Shown: positions 10,975 through 24,448, counted from the first letter of the stretch. The stretch: 64,000 nt of DNA from Paulownia fortunei (GCA_019321725.1 CM033116.1:7396841-7460840); one strand, 5' to 3'. The notes: generated from the sequence alone by a model not told the origin. A program made the numbers and translations.

Positions 10975-13900
10975 CAAATCTACAATTTCTATGAAATCCA
11001 TTAGGTTAAAAAAAACAACTAACAAATTTTTGCGACAATATACTTCTCGTGACTTACATTCCTCAAGATATTTTAGATATATGAAATTCAACGAGAAAGT
11101 GTTTCATTTTTTATTTTAACTTTACCTTCATTTTCTCAATATTTTTAACCAATTATGATTTAAATTAATTTCATAAAATTAATTTAAAATCTAAAAAAGA
11201 AATATTGATGCTATTTTATCCATGACTTCATTCTATTTTTATCATTTTATTAGTTAAAAAGAGGAAGAAATGCTAGAGCAACCACTAAATTTTGAGTAAG
11301 GGAGAAGATATAGTAGAATTTTTTAAAGAAAATTGCCAAAACAATTTTGTGAAACAAAATAAAAATAGAATAACTCGAAGCATCAAGATTAAACAAGAGA
11401 AGAATCAATGCAACCTAAAAATTATATAATTAGAGTTTATAGAACAAAAATTTAATTAAGTAATAGTTTAACTTAATTTGAATATTCAAAATTTTTATTT
11501 CTTTAAACACTTCATTCAGCCATTTGGGTTGATCAATTAGTTCTCTGATTCATTGCAGTTTTTGAATGTTTTAAATGTTCACTAAATTAAATCTTTATGT
11601 CGTGCAATGGTTATAGCAAGGTTATATATTTTGTAACTCCTATTTCTACAAATAATGAGCAAAGCTTTGTTGAAAAAAAAATGGTTGGAATTAAAAATCA
11701 AATTACAATATAAAAAGAATCAAGTTCGAAGTGAAATATTTATTTTATTATTAAGATTTTTTATTATGGTCATATTTTTTACAGGCGACGCACGTATTTT
11801 TTACTAGTCTATTCAAACTTGCCTATTTATATATCCGAATTAAAAAGGAAAATATAATATTTCTTCTTTAGAATTAATTCGAGTATGGATACATTGTAAT
11901 TTATAAATCAAAAATACTTTGACTTTCTTGGTGATCTCTATTTGGCTTTTGATGCTTAGTTGCAGCTATAGATAATGAAAAATTATATTTTATTTTTGGC
12001 TAAGATCACAATTAAAGCCAGATATGCAATGCCTTAATAGTGGAAATACAATGCCATATAGTTTTATATGCTCTCTAAATAACTTAACTTTCAGTAGTTC
12101 TTATTTATTACGTTGAAGTTGTTCAACATAACTTGATGATCATGTCATGAATATCATTGTGTAGCCTTCAACCTAAGAATATAGATGCATGATGGTTCAA
12201 AAAAATAATAAACTAGTTGTATTAGACTGCAGATGAGCTATATATTTAAATTAGCCTTGATATTCCTTTGTCAACTTATTGGCGATTGGAGATTGCATAA
12301 ATGTACTAGGATGAAGTTAGAATCATGAAAATTGAATATATGTGCCTTTTCTCTATGCCCTATAGGCTGATCTATGGGTGTGGAAATAATAACAATTTCA
12401 AAAAATAAACTTAGAGTTCAAGATAATAATACAGCTACCACAATAAACAAACTGTATCTCAAATATATGTGTTGTACATTGTTGAAATGTGGTGCTTCGG
12501 CTATTACAAAGGTTTAAAGATTTGAGTATTACAATTTATAACATTTTTTGTTTGTTCCTACGAAAGCAAGCCCTCAAGGTGTTTGTTGGTTATAATTGAA
12601 AAATTGTTTCTTGCTACTATGAATGTTCAATAGTTTAGTATAATTATTACTAATAACTTAAGTTGCTTTGGTATGGTAACAAGAGCTGAGTTTATCACTG
12701 TGTATCTAATAACTTTGATGATACATCTATCTTTGTACTAGATCTTGGACAAGCTATATCATACACTGCTAAATTATATGCGATGAAGTTAGATTCTTGG
12801 AAAATGAGAGCGCGTGCCCTTACTCTCCAATTTATCTATACGGCTACTCTATTGGTAAATTAAGTTGGTGCACATTGAGTCATTTACTTTCTAGGCATTG
12901 TAGGATAGAAGCAAGATACACTACACCTATAAAATGACTTATCTCCAATTAGTGGAAGAGTATAAGTGACTCCCACAGACAACAAATCGTAATTCATATG
13001 TGGATCCCTCAATTAACGCATGGTCAAACCTCACACAATTTAAGAACCTCACAAAAGCTATTACTTTTTTTAATAATAACCGTAAATGAAGTTTACATTG
13101 ATACTATTTCTACCTAACAAATAGATTATCATTGCATTTGTGGAATTCAAGATATGTTGACAATATTTTATATTCGATATAAATGATCATCTTGCTAAAA
13201 ATATTTTAAAATGCATTTTTTTATTGCTCATTATTTTTCCCAAAGATACATCTTGTATGTAAGTCATTTGTAGTTGTAGCATAATTATGTGGAACACATT
13301 GAAGGAACTTAATGGCTTGAATCTTACAATAACACATATATTTTGAAGTGGTTCCACTTAAAGATTATCGATGACATCTATGTGTTAGCCCGGATATGGC
13401 AGCAATTAACCTCGCAATGGAAGTGGTTCGACATGTCGTTCAAGTTACACTTGATTAGACCCTTATGCTATGACCAATGTCTAAATATTTGAGTTAGGCT
13501 ACAACCTTGAATTTTGACACAATGACAAGCATTCAACTCAAGGTAGCAAGTTGGTTACCCTGTAAAGATAAATAGTGGAAATGATTAATAGATGAGATAT
13601 GGAAATAATTTAGCTTGTAGTAGATACTCAAGGTATTGATGGTGTATATAAAGTTGCAACATGGTGGTTGTGAAAGCTAAAAAGATTAGTGAACATTTAG
13701 GTTCTTTCTGCACCACAAGTGCTCAATCCAAAAATGTGTGTGATAAATTAAGTTTTTGCAGTGCATCCATCTTTGTACTTTGCCTCAGAGATGTAATATA
13801 TTTTTTGTAGACAACATTATTATTAATTACCATAGTGAGAGTCTAGTTATATTGTACCTAGCATAATTAAATATGTAATAATTGCATTCTGTTGTAAGCT

Positions 13901-16900
13901 AGACCGTATGGAAATTATATGCATGTGCCTTTAATATCAAATTTTTAATTTCTATTTAAACACGCTATTGGCAACTATATATCATTATACATTACTTGTA
14001 TTGTAATATATCAAATAAATTGGCTTCTGAAAGAGGCTTTATTTTGATATTGGTGTTTATAGTTATCAATTTTCAGGCAATAGTGAGCCTCCTCATCTTG
14101 TAAAAATAAACTCAAGTCCAGCCGACACTAGTCATCTTAAGAAAATATAGCCCCATAAGTTATTCATTATCTTATTGGTTGTGAATAGTCTACTACTGCA
14201 TCAATACTGTAGATTATCTGACTACTGAGGATCTACAATAAAAAATATACTCAAGAATGGCCAACCCTAGTCATCTTGAAGAAGAATAGATAACCCCTTA
14301 AATTCTTTATTCACTGCTAGTTGGTTGTGTATAGTACGTTAGAACATCGGAGTTTATAAATCATCTTGCTACTAAGGATCTACAAGAAAACAAAGATTCA
14401 TTCATGGTTGACCCTAGTGATCTTGGAGAAGAAAAGATACCCCAAAAGTTCTTTGTTCTCTTCTAGGTGATTGTGAACAATCTGTTACAACTTCCAAGTT
14501 TGTGAGTCATCTTGCTACTATGGATCTACAAGAAAAAAAGGACCCAAGCATGGTTGACCCTACCCATCTTGGAGAAGAAAAAATACCCCTAAAAGTTCTT
14601 TGTTCTCTTCTAGGTGGTTGTGAATAGTATGTTACAACTTTAAAGTTTGTGAATCATCTTGTTACTGAGGATCTGTTGAAGAAAAAGAACTCAAGTATGA
14701 TTGACCCTAGCCATCTTGAAGAAGAAAAAATACCCCCAAAAGTTCATTGTTCTCTTTTAGGTGGTTGTGAATAGTTTGTTACAATATCTAAGTTTGTGAA
14801 TCATTTAGCTACAAAGAATTTGAAAGAAAAAAATGACTCAAGCATGGCCGACCCTAGTCATCTTGCAAGAGAAAAGTTACCCCCAAAACTTGTTCGTTTT
14901 CTTCTAGGTTGGTGTTAATTAAGTCTTCCCTTTAATTGGCATTAACTCTAAACCAGAATAATGGACATAAAATACCTATAAATATGTTTCATTGATACCT
15001 TTACACAAAGTTTGTAGTAGTAGATTATTTAAATAAATGGGGTGATATAACCAATATTATCTTGTATCTTTATTTTTTATTACTAATTTGCCATGTTTTT
15101 CTCATAGGTATTCCCAGTTACCTTCTAAAAATATTTTAAAATTAGCAATAAGAATCATAGATACTTAAATGTAACTATCCTGAGAACAAGAAAGAACATT
15201 AGAATAGAATAAATGTGTAGTGCTATATAAAAATCAACGCATGGTGACCAAAAAAACAAAAAAAACGCATCTTTTGTGACCTTTCTAAAATTATAGTATT
15301 AAAATTCACATCACATTAATTAATTGCTTTTGAGAGACAATTTTTAGTTAGTTACCAACAATTCTAACCTAATGATAGAAGCAAATTGAAGAGAATAAAA
15401 GCACAACAACAAATCAAATAGTTTCTTTTTCTAATTTTTTTTCCATGCAACTTATATTACACTCCATCTGTTTCTACTTTTTTGGTCCAGTTTGACCCGA
15501 TACAGATTGAAAAATTATATGTTTCATGTACTTTTACATTATTTATATCTATATTACTATTAAAAGTGTGAATCAATTTAGTTAATTTTTCTTGATATAT
15601 TCTTTTGATTGAATAACTTCAATCATGATGGTAATATAAACTTTAATATCTATCTATTAAAAGTGTGAATCAATTTAATTAATTTTTCTTGATATATTTT
15701 GATTGAATAAATTTAATCATGATGGTAATATAAATTTTAATTTGAATAACGAGAAACAAATATATTAAAAAAGAATATAAGCATGCTTATACTCAAAGAA
15801 AAAATTAAAAACATTAAAATAAACTTGGATGAGAGCTATTATTTTTAAGGAAAGAAAAGTAAACTTTAAAATTAATTTTTAATGTGAAGGTTTAAGAAAG
15901 AGTACAGAATATAAGAGAAATATTTATTTTATTTTTATTATATTTTCTTGCATTATTTATTTTAGTAGGCTTTATCAATAGGATGAAAAGCACAAAGAAA
16001 TAGAGAAGAAGAAGAAGATAGACAAATGAGATTTGAAGAAAAAAAAGAAAGACCAAAGAAATTTGAAGAAGAAGAAGAAAAGACCAAAGAAATTTGTTGC
16101 AGCAAAACAATATCACTTTTTTAGCTCTGAATAAGGAGTTACCATGACTTTTATAAAACTTATTTTGTATCCCATACTATAATTTTAGTTTCAAAATTGT
16201 TGTTCTAATTGTTTCTTACTTATATAGACATCTTTTGTTAGAAAATCTTAAATCTAAGTTATCAATAGATAGAAATTAATTTAACCAAATAAAATATAAT
16301 ACAAAAAATTGAAATAAAAATTAAATGTAAATAGAGTTAAAAAGGATATATATGTCATTGTAATAAATTTAGAAGAAATATTTAAAAAATTATTAGATAT
16401 GTATTAGTTTGACATTTATGGTAAAACTCAAATGTCACTTAAGAATTACACCATTAAAAAATCATACAAATTAAAACACCAATGTGATACTTATGATAAA
16501 CTTAGGTAGCAAAATAATTTAATTTAACAAAATGAAGTATAATGTGAAAGAGGTGAAACAAGAACTAAAATTGAATAGAGTTTGACAATGCATATGTGTC
16601 ACGCAAAAAAAAAAACTAAAAGAACTTCATTTGATATGTAACAATTTGATATGTGCACCAAAAGTGAGGCATTTCTTAAACTATGTGTTAATTCAAATAT
16701 TAGACATTCATGATAAGATTTACTCTTAAAATTTACTTACTTTGTTGAACTATGTATAGTAAGTTTAAGGGGTTATTTGCACCTTTAGGTTTGAATCTTT
16801 AGCAACAACATCTCCTTAATAAATAAAATTTCTGCAAAAAAATCATTAAAAGATCAAGATACCATATTGCTTTATTTTTTGAAAAAGGCATAATTTTTTT

Positions 16901-17604
16901 AGAAACTAATTTAATGTGACATATATATATATATATATATCAATAATTTTATGAAGAATATAAATGAATGAGATCAATTTCAAATCTTATAGTCACTTCA
17001 ACAACATAAGGAGTATAGATTAATTTTTGTATATAAAGAGTTGTTATGATTTTCATAATTATACATCGTTCACAAATTTACAACTATGTAATTTTTATGA
17101 TAAAATGAAAGAGTCAAGCACAATTGCAAATCTAACTTGTAATGTAATACATACTTTAATAATTATTAATAATATAATTTTAATATAGCTTCAAGTGTCC
17201 CTTTATATTCTAAATTCTTTTTCAAAAATTAAAAGTTTGTCTTCTTCCTATCGTACTATTTGAATACTTTGAATTATAAAAAAAAAACAGTTTCCTTATA
17301 AACTAAATTCCAAAAGTTGTCAATAAGCAACTACAGAGGACTTCATATCACGAAGCTTTATTTTCATTGTGTTTTCTTGGTATTTGTTTTAATTAGGTCT
17401 TATCAATAGGATGAAAGTCCAAAAAAAATTGAAAAATAAGAAGAAAATGAAGACAAAGAAGAAAGACCAAGCAAATTTACTATAGTAAAATATATCACTT
17501 TTAAGCTTTGAATAAGGAGTTAATATGACTTTTACAAATATTATTTTATATCATACCTCATTAATTTTAGTTTCAAAATTACTGCTTTTCAAAGTATATT
17601 GTAT
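9170..17604. repeat. 8.4-kb direct duplication, right copy
   Basis: This is the partner of the block that starts the window. Here the sequence continues without a break past the point where the left copy hits the gap (17605 onward), so this copy probably shows the true arrangement. All elements described for the left copy apply here with 9169 added: the 1213-bp tandem repeat, the Helitron-type end at 11804-11807, the 146-bp array at 14074-14914 and the Helitron-like 5' end at 15548. Confidence 0.95.
14074..14914. repeat. 146-bp tandem array, second assembly copy
   Basis: Identical to the array at 4905-5745, shifted by 9169 bases as part of the 8.4-kb duplication. If that duplication is an assembly artefact, only one such array exists in the genome. 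Confidence 0.88.
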
Positions 17605-18490
17605 CTGCAATCTCTTCTATTCCATTACAGACTCTTTATTTCTTTCTTATATGGAGGTATATTACTGGAAAATCTTAAATTTATACTATCAATAGATAGA
17701 ATTTGATTTAACAAAATAAAATATAATATAAAGTAAATAGATTTAAAAAGGGTGTATATGTCAATGTAAAAAACATAGAAGAAAAATTAAAAAAAAATAT
17801 ATGTATCAATTTAACAGTTATGATAAAACTTGGGTTCACTTAAAAAATTATAGAAATTCAGGCACCAAAATGATATTAGTTATAAAATTCAAGTACCAAA
17901 ATAATTTAATTTAACAACAAGTGAAGTATAGATGAAAGATTGAAACAAGAATCAAAATTGGATAGATGATATTGTAAGGAGGAAGAAAAACTAAAAGAAT
18001 TTTATTTAATATGTAACAATCTGATATTTATGTCGAAATTGGGTATTTCTTCAACTGCATGTTGATTCAAGTATCCATATGATATTCACGATAATATTTA
18101 TGTACCAAATTTACTCATAAAATTTACTGTGTTAAATCATACACAGTAAGTTTAAGAGGTTATTTGCAACTTAAAATTTGATCTTTGGTGATCACATCCT
18201 TTTATTTGATCAAAGATCAAAGTACCATATCCCTTTGGTTTTTCAAGAAAGGCACCACTTTTTAAAAATGAATTGGTAGTTATATTTTACAATAAATAAT
18301 TTTATGAAGAAAAAAAATAAATGAGATTAACTTTAAATTTTAGAGTAGTATAGATTAATTGTCATATATAAAGGATAATTAAAAATTTTATAATTATACA
18401 TGGTTCACAAATTTACAACTGCATAATTTTGTATGATAAATTTAATGACTCAAATTCAATTACAAATATCATCTTTAATAGTATAATAAA
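15940..18490. repeat. internal tandem duplication, period about 1.4 kb
   Basis: Sequence from about 15940 is repeated from about 17366. Matching landmarks are TATCAATAGGATGAAA (15973 and 17401), AATAAGGAGTTA followed by ATGACTTTTA (16130 and 17511) and CACAAATTTACAACT (about 17070 and 18407). The offset falls from 1428 to about 1340 because the first unit carries an expanded GAAGAA tract and other insertions. Divergence is high enough for an old event. The second unit begins just before the N gap in the left assembly copy. Confidence 0.8.
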
Positions 18491-19680
18491 TCATACACTT
18501 TCAGAAAAAAATTAAAAGGAGTTAGTTTCAGATATATTTTTCATCATGGATAAATAATAATACATATTCTATGTATTACTAAACCTAATAGTATAAATTT
18601 TGGTCTAACATTTTTTCCACTATTATACATTTTAAAATGTGACCCTCACTTATTGTTTTAAAAATTGTATTAATTTCAAACTTACAAAAGTTAATTTACA
18701 CTTTTTCCTTTAATAAAAACACTTGAAACTGTAATTTTCATCTTTTACTTATTTTTAAAATTTTATGCATTTTGAAAACTGAGTTAATTTTTGTTCTAAA
18801 ATATTCGTTTAAAAAACTTAAGCTTTTGCAAAGTAATTATCAAACATAAAATTAATCTATATTATATATAATTTTTGAAGATTGCTTCAAAATAAAAAAA
18901 ATCAGGTCTCCTATTTTTCTTTTAAAAACTATCTATAGTTTTATTATTTATTAAATGAAAATATTTTGTGTACAATAGAAGAGAGCTTCAAAATGTAAAT
19001 TTTGGTTTATCATTTTTTTTTTGTATTTTTATTTAAAACAAGCCTCTTGATTAAAATGATGGATTATTTTCATATACATTAGGTTATGGTTTTTCATTTT
19101 TAAATACAAATTTTCTTTGAATCTTTGACGTAATAGGACTAAAGAGATGTTTTATTAAAATAACAAACGTCAAAATAGGTGGACTCAATTAACCTTAAAT
19201 TCAAGTGTAATGATAAAAAAAATTAAGTTGTTATTAGAATGGAAAAAAATACAAATAATATTTTTTTCTAGATGTTCTATATTATAATTTTTTATTTTAA
19301 ATTATATTTCTTTATTGGAAGGCATGAGAGACAGAGAAAAGAAAGAAGTGAGCAAAAGTAAGATGGATAAGATTAGCCTTTTTATATTCTTTTTTAATTA
19401 TATAGTAATTATAAATAATATCATGATGTTGTGTTTGGTTTTGGAAAACAAATATTTTAGATTACTTGAAAGTTTTTGATTAATGTGACAATTTGTGGTT
19501 TATCAATTTTTAGCATGTGAAATTACTCTTTTGATCTTGTATAATACATCTAATGCAAAGAAAATTCATAAAATCAAGTAAGAAAAAACCTACTCCAGCC
19601 TTCAAAATCATACAAGAGAATGATTAGTGCGATCATAAGGACTTATTTAGTTATATTATTATTTTAAGTTTTATATTTTC
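18491..19680. other. AT-rich non-coding stretch
   Basis: Interior of the Helitron-like element. Stops in all frames and many A/T homopolymers; nothing recognised. Confidence 0.5.
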
Positions 19681-20061
19681 AATGAATTTAGTTCTTTAAA
19701 AAAATTATTTAATCATTCATATGGATCTATACTTACTAAAAATAAAATATATTGAAGTGCCTTGAGATATTTTAGTTTTAATTAATTAAGTATTTAATTA
19801 ATATTTTTTTAATATTTTAATATTACTCAATAAAACTATTAAGTAATATAATTATTTTAATAAAAATATATGAATCATGTGCAACACACGTGTTCTTCAC
19901 TAGTTGCCATAAAAGTAAGTAAGAGTTTGCATGGTCATATCATAACTTTAATTGAGAAGATAGTTTCAAAAAATAAAATCTTATTTGGTACATCTCAAAA
20001 TGGAAATAGGGGTGATAAATTTGGGACGAAATGAGTCTTATTTGTCTTATTTTTGTTGCAG

Positions 20062-20138
20062 ACCTTGCTGATATTGATCACCATGCTCATGGGTTAAACA
20101 ATCTCTTTGTCAACCACGAACTGTATCTTTCTCTTTGA
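20062..20138 (+). pseudogene. exon-like remnant, terminal exon, unit 1
   Basis: A good splice-acceptor context (TTTGTCTTATTTTTGTTGCAG) is followed by an open frame of about 25 codons. Read from 20061 it gives DLADIDHHAHGLNNLFVNHE, then a few residues and TGA at 20136. The composition looks like real protein and the same frame is kept in the second unit. I do not recognise the family and no upstream exon was found, so this is probably a last-exon fragment left by duplication or capture. Confidence 0.3.
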
Positions 20139-20604
20139 TCTCATTTTAGAACCCATAATCCAAATATTTACCGTATTTTGAGGTAAATATTAATTATCGT
20201 ATTTTTAATGAATTTAGTTCTTTAAAAAATTATTTAATCATTCATATGGATCTATACTTACTAAAAATAAAATATATTGAAGTAACTTGAGATATTTTAG
20301 TTTTAATTAATTACGTATTTAATTAATATTTTTTTATTTATAAAATGCCTTCTACTATTTTAATATTACTCAATAAAACTATTAAGTAATATAATTATTT
20401 TAATAAAATTATATGAATCATGTGGAACACACGTGTTCTTCACTAATTGCCATAAAAGTAAGTAAGAGTTTGCAGTGTCATATCATAGCTTTAATTGAGA
20501 GGATAGTTTCGAAAAATGAAATCTTATTTAGTACATCCCAAAATGCAAATGGGAGTGATAAATTTGGGACGAAATGAGTTTTATTTGTCTTGTTTTTGTT
20601 GCAG

Positions 20605-20681
20605 ACCAGGCTGATATTGATCACCATGCTCATGGGTTAAACAATCTCTTTGTCAACCACGAAATGTATCTTTCTCTTTGA
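20605..20681 (+). pseudogene. exon-like remnant, terminal exon, unit 2
   Basis: Tandem copy of the exon-like frame 543 bases upstream. The acceptor TTTGTCTTGTTTTTGTTGCAG and the stop at 20679 are kept. Visible changes are substitutions without indels: Leu to Gln at the second residue and Leu to Met near the end, so the frame survives. This is suggestive but too short to prove selection. Confidence 0.28.
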
Positions 20682-20727
20682 TCTCATTTTAGAACCCGTA
20701 ATCTAAATATTTACTGTATTTTGAGGT

Positions 20728-21428
20728 AGCTCCATCAAAGTTTAGTCCTAATTACTCCAAAGTCATGTAAGTCCAACTATTAGCAATGCTAGCCTACTTG
20801 TAGTTTCTGTACCATTTAATTTCAAGGCAAAATAATTCGATATACTTGTTCCCTAACAAGAACTCACATATATACACTAGTATCACTAAACTGAGGTATT
20901 CTCCTTTAGAGCATGCATCATATGTGCTAGTTTTGCTGAAACAATTATATCCTATCTAAATGATTCTCGACTTGGAAAAAATTAAGATCGGATCATCAAG
21001 ACATATTTCTTGATTGTCATCCTATGGACAACCATGCTCCGTAACTACGTTCGACCTAGGGACTTCACCTAAATTTAATTAATTTCAAACAACAATGAAA
21101 AAAATGCCTACTTTATATATGTTGAATGAAAAAAAAAATTCTTAACAAAAGTATAAAAGGGAATAATCTAATTGAATCGCTGAGTGCGACTCTAAGAATG
21201 AGAATACTGTATAAACCTTTGATCTAATGTAACTTGCATACAAAATTAAATAGTTTGGATGGTCTTGAAATTAATATTTTGCAATTGTCAAATTTGAAAG
21301 TCAATCTTACTTTTAATTTATCAGATTGTGGGATCCAAGAGTATAATAGAAATCTACAAGTGGTGAATAAATTTTGGTGTATGGATAAATAAAGATTCAA
21401 GGGAGTATTTTTTAGGTAAGTTAGTTTT

Positions 21429-21465
<37 letters not shown>

Positions 21466-22099
21466 AGTATAGAAAATGATTACATTATGTTTGAGAAGCC
21501 CAAACCAATAGATTTTGTATTTTTTTTATTTTTTTTATTTTTTGAGCAAGAAAGTCACGATCGTTTTCATCACGTGGACTAAGTTAAAATCAACTAAAAG
21601 TGATGCATTATTTTTATTAGTTGGAAACATAAAAAAAAAGCTTAAATGTTTTTTTTTTATTTTTAACATTAATAAGAAAGAGCTTAATTATGTGTCGAAG
21701 GATTGTATTCTTGCAATCGTATTTCGTTGTCTCTATCTATTTGCCTCAAAATTAAGTTTCAACAAAATTCTTCATGTAAGGTAAATGAGGAAAATAATGA
21801 AGTGATAATAAATTTTTCTAGAGATTGTTGTGGTATATATTATATTGTGTAAACAATTAATTTGCTATAAGAACTACTCACGTGAATTGTATGTTGATAG
21901 CAAGTAGCAACTATCCTTTATTTTTTTTGCACTACACAGTGATTTAATTCAAAAAGTAATATTAAAACATAAAAAATAATTTTAAATCATTGACACTATG
22001 AAACTAAATTTGTTTAGAAACTGGTCTATGCAACATATGTGAATTTACATTGCAAACGAAATTCATATTTTGTTATTCCCTTTGATCTTAAACTTATAA
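20728..22099. other. intergenic stretch with a T34 tract
   Basis: No gene recognised. A run of 34 T occupies 21431-21464. A frame of 89 codons at 21515-21784 begins in T-rich sequence, is dominated by Phe, Lys and Leu and shows no motif, so it is not called. The T run could be the poly(A) tail of a decayed minus-strand retroposon, but no LINE or SINE body was recognised beside it. Confidence 0.5.
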
Positions 22100-22556
22100 T
22101 TTATTCAAACATTCTTACTTGTATATCTCTATTTTAAAAAGGATAATGTAACATTTCTTCTTTTGACTTATTTCAAGCATGGATACATTGTAATTTATAA
22201 ATCTAATTACTCTGACTTTCTTGGTGGTCTCTATTTGGCTTTCGATGCTTAGTAGTAGTTATAGGGATTGAAAAATTACATTTAATTTTGGTTAAGATTG
22301 GAAGTGATCATAATTAATGCTAGATATACAATGTCTTAATAGTGGAGATAAATTACCATATAGTTTTATCTTTTCTACAAATAACTTAACTTTCAGTAGT
22401 TCTAAGTTGCTACATTGAAGTTGTTCAACATGACTTGATGATCATGTCATTAATATCATTGCCTTGCCTTCAACTTAAGAATATAGGTGCATGATGGTTC
22501 ATTACAATAATAAACTAGTTGTATTAGACAATGGATGAGCTATATATTTAAATTAG
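22100..22556. repeat. paralogue of 2639-3085, interrupted by element X
   Basis: Aligns with 2639-3085 up to ATTAG at 22552-22556, where the X element LTR starts with TGTAACACCC. The undisturbed paralogue continues with CCTTGATATTCC, which fixes the insertion point. The last five bases, ATTAG, are the expected target duplication; a second copy was not located. Confidence 0.75.
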
Positions 22557-24448
22557 TGTAACACCCGATTTTTTTTATATATATTAAGGGATATTCAATT
22601 ACTGAATTTATTGGAGTATCATATTTTATGCTAATAAGTAAAAGGTGTTGAAATACAATTACATTATAATATTAATTAAAAGGGTTAGAATAGTAATTAT
22701 GATATTTAACTCAAAATCCTAGAGTGTGATTCATCTTTGGTTAGGATGAGAAATGATTGATGAAAAATATGATGAGATGTTGGATTATAATTAAATTATT
22801 CAATATAACTCATGTGTATTTCATATGATTATTTGAATGATATATTAATAAAAATTCTTATCAAACGTGAACTTTGATGAATAATTATGTGGTTTATTAT
22901 ACTTTTGACTAATTTACTCTTAAATAAAAATTATCATAAATTAGTGTAGATGTAAATTATAATATATGATTTAAAATTATGGGTATTATTGTCAAAATAT
23001 ATTCTAGATATTTAAATGGGAGGATGTGATTATTTCATCCCACCTCATAAATGGGATGAATTATCTATAAAAAATCATCAATTATATCAAGTTTAAAATT
23101 TTATCATGGTTTATCATCATTAAAAATAAATATTTGATTAAGTTGGATATTTTAATATATCTAACTTAATCATATAAAGTAAACAAGCTCAAATAGAAAA
23201 TTAGGGTGATTATTGTGAGATTGGTGCACAATAATTGAATATGGTACTCCATGGCCACTTTACTCCTCTAATTTTTGGCAGGCAACAAGGGAATTACGGA
23301 TTATCCTGCAAGTTTTTCTCTTTAGTTTTATAATTTTTTTCTATAAGGAGTGGAAATTCATATTCAGAGATGGGCAAGCAACATTTCATAAGTTGTTTGA
23401 TTCATTTTGACATGTTCTTTTGAGACCAAGACACACAGAAAAAATAAAAAAAGAGATCAGATTCTTACAAAATTGAGAATAGGTTTTTTTTGATAATTTA
23501 TTTGGGTCCCTAGAATCATTTATTTAATTATAAGTAATCTATTATGTAAATATGATTAGGTGCAGATTCTGAATTTTTATTATTAATAGAATTGGTGTTT
23601 ATGAACTAATTTGGAGACTAATCGTTTTTGTTGATAATGGGCTTATTGGAACTTAGACAATCAATTTGCATGTGACTATCATTGTGGACTTGATCATGAA
23701 ACTTTCTTTTCGTCTTTTGAACTCTCCGGAATATTCATGATTTACTCATGAAATATTTATGTTTTGTTCACTTCATTATAGAAAATTTCTTTGTAAGACG
23801 AGTAATTAAAAGTAAGTGAACTTACACTCTTCTGGTTGGTGTGTGTGTAACTTTTTACAGCTTGAATCAAATAAATTTATATTTGTATTCAACTGTGAAA
23901 AAAATGAAAATGATTTGAGTTTTGTGAATTTTCAGTACAAATAATTGAGCATGTATTGAAATTTAATTTCGAGAATGTGGTGGTTTGTAAATGTGGGTAA
24001 TGTGGAAGTATTTTTAAAACCCATTGTTAAGATCTTGGTACTTGTTAGATTTGGAAGTTTCGTCAGCAACTTACTGCAAGGGGTTAAGCTTGCACTAGTG
24101 CACAGTACAAGGGGGTTAAGTCTGCACTAGTGACATAGTACAAGGAGGTTAAGCCTGTATCAGGACCTATGATATGGGATTAAACCTGTTCATATTCATG
24201 GTTGTCTTATATATTTGGTTTCACATTGTGAATTTTATGTGGAGATTGGTTGATTTTCTTTACATGTTTCTTTTTAACTTATTGTTTTATATTATTGAAT
24301 TATTGACATTCTTCAAGAGATATATATTACTATTTTTCTGACTTGTTTGATCCAATTAGTTAAGTGATGGGTTATTTACTGAACCGTCATGTTCATAATT
24401 TTATTAATATTTTTTAGATATCGAGACTTAGTAGTTTTGAAGAATAAC
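22557..24448 (+). mobile_element. element X, left LTR, first part
   Basis: Starts TGTAACACCCGATT, the canonical start of Tekay/Del-like LTRs, and aligns with 43123-44701 (shared words such as AAGGGATATTCAATTA, GGCAACAAGG and GGATTACGGATTATCC). It carries short imperfect repeats at 24080-24160 (GGTTAAG...GCACTAGTG...AGTACAAGG). It is cut at 24448 by the Athila element and resumes at 34130. It is about 300 bases longer than the right LTR because of sequence around 22880-23240. Confidence 0.85.

Larger units (their letters stand above)
15548..19903 (+). mobile_element. Helitron-like non-autonomous element, about 4.4 kb
   Basis: The 5' end TCTATATTACTATTAAAAG follows host A. The 3' end holds a short inverted repeat AACAC-AC-GTGTT (19883-19894), six bases, then CTAG at 19900-19903 before host T. 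Helitrons insert between A and T without a target duplication and end in a hairpin plus CTRR, so both ends fit. No Rep/helicase reading frame lies between them, so it would be non-autonomous. The interior is mostly one block duplicated in tandem. The alternative is a chance pairing of ends from two elements; the 5' motif is the stronger of the two. Confidence 0.5.
19681..20727. repeat. 526-bp tandem duplication, two units
   Basis: AATGAATTTAGTTCTTTAAA at 19681 recurs at 20207 and similarity continues to the GTATTTTGAGGTA words that end each unit (about 20186 and 20728). Each unit contains the last 220 bases of the Helitron-like element, its ACACGTGT and CTAG (CTAA in the second unit) terminus, and about 290 bases of adjacent host sequence with an exon-like frame. 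A 17-base net insertion in the second unit shifts the spacing to 543 in its right half. Confidence 0.88.

Noticed and set aside
21515..21784. 89-codon plus-strand frame
   Set aside because: Starts in T-rich sequence, dominated by Phe, Lys and Leu, no motif, and no upstream gene context.
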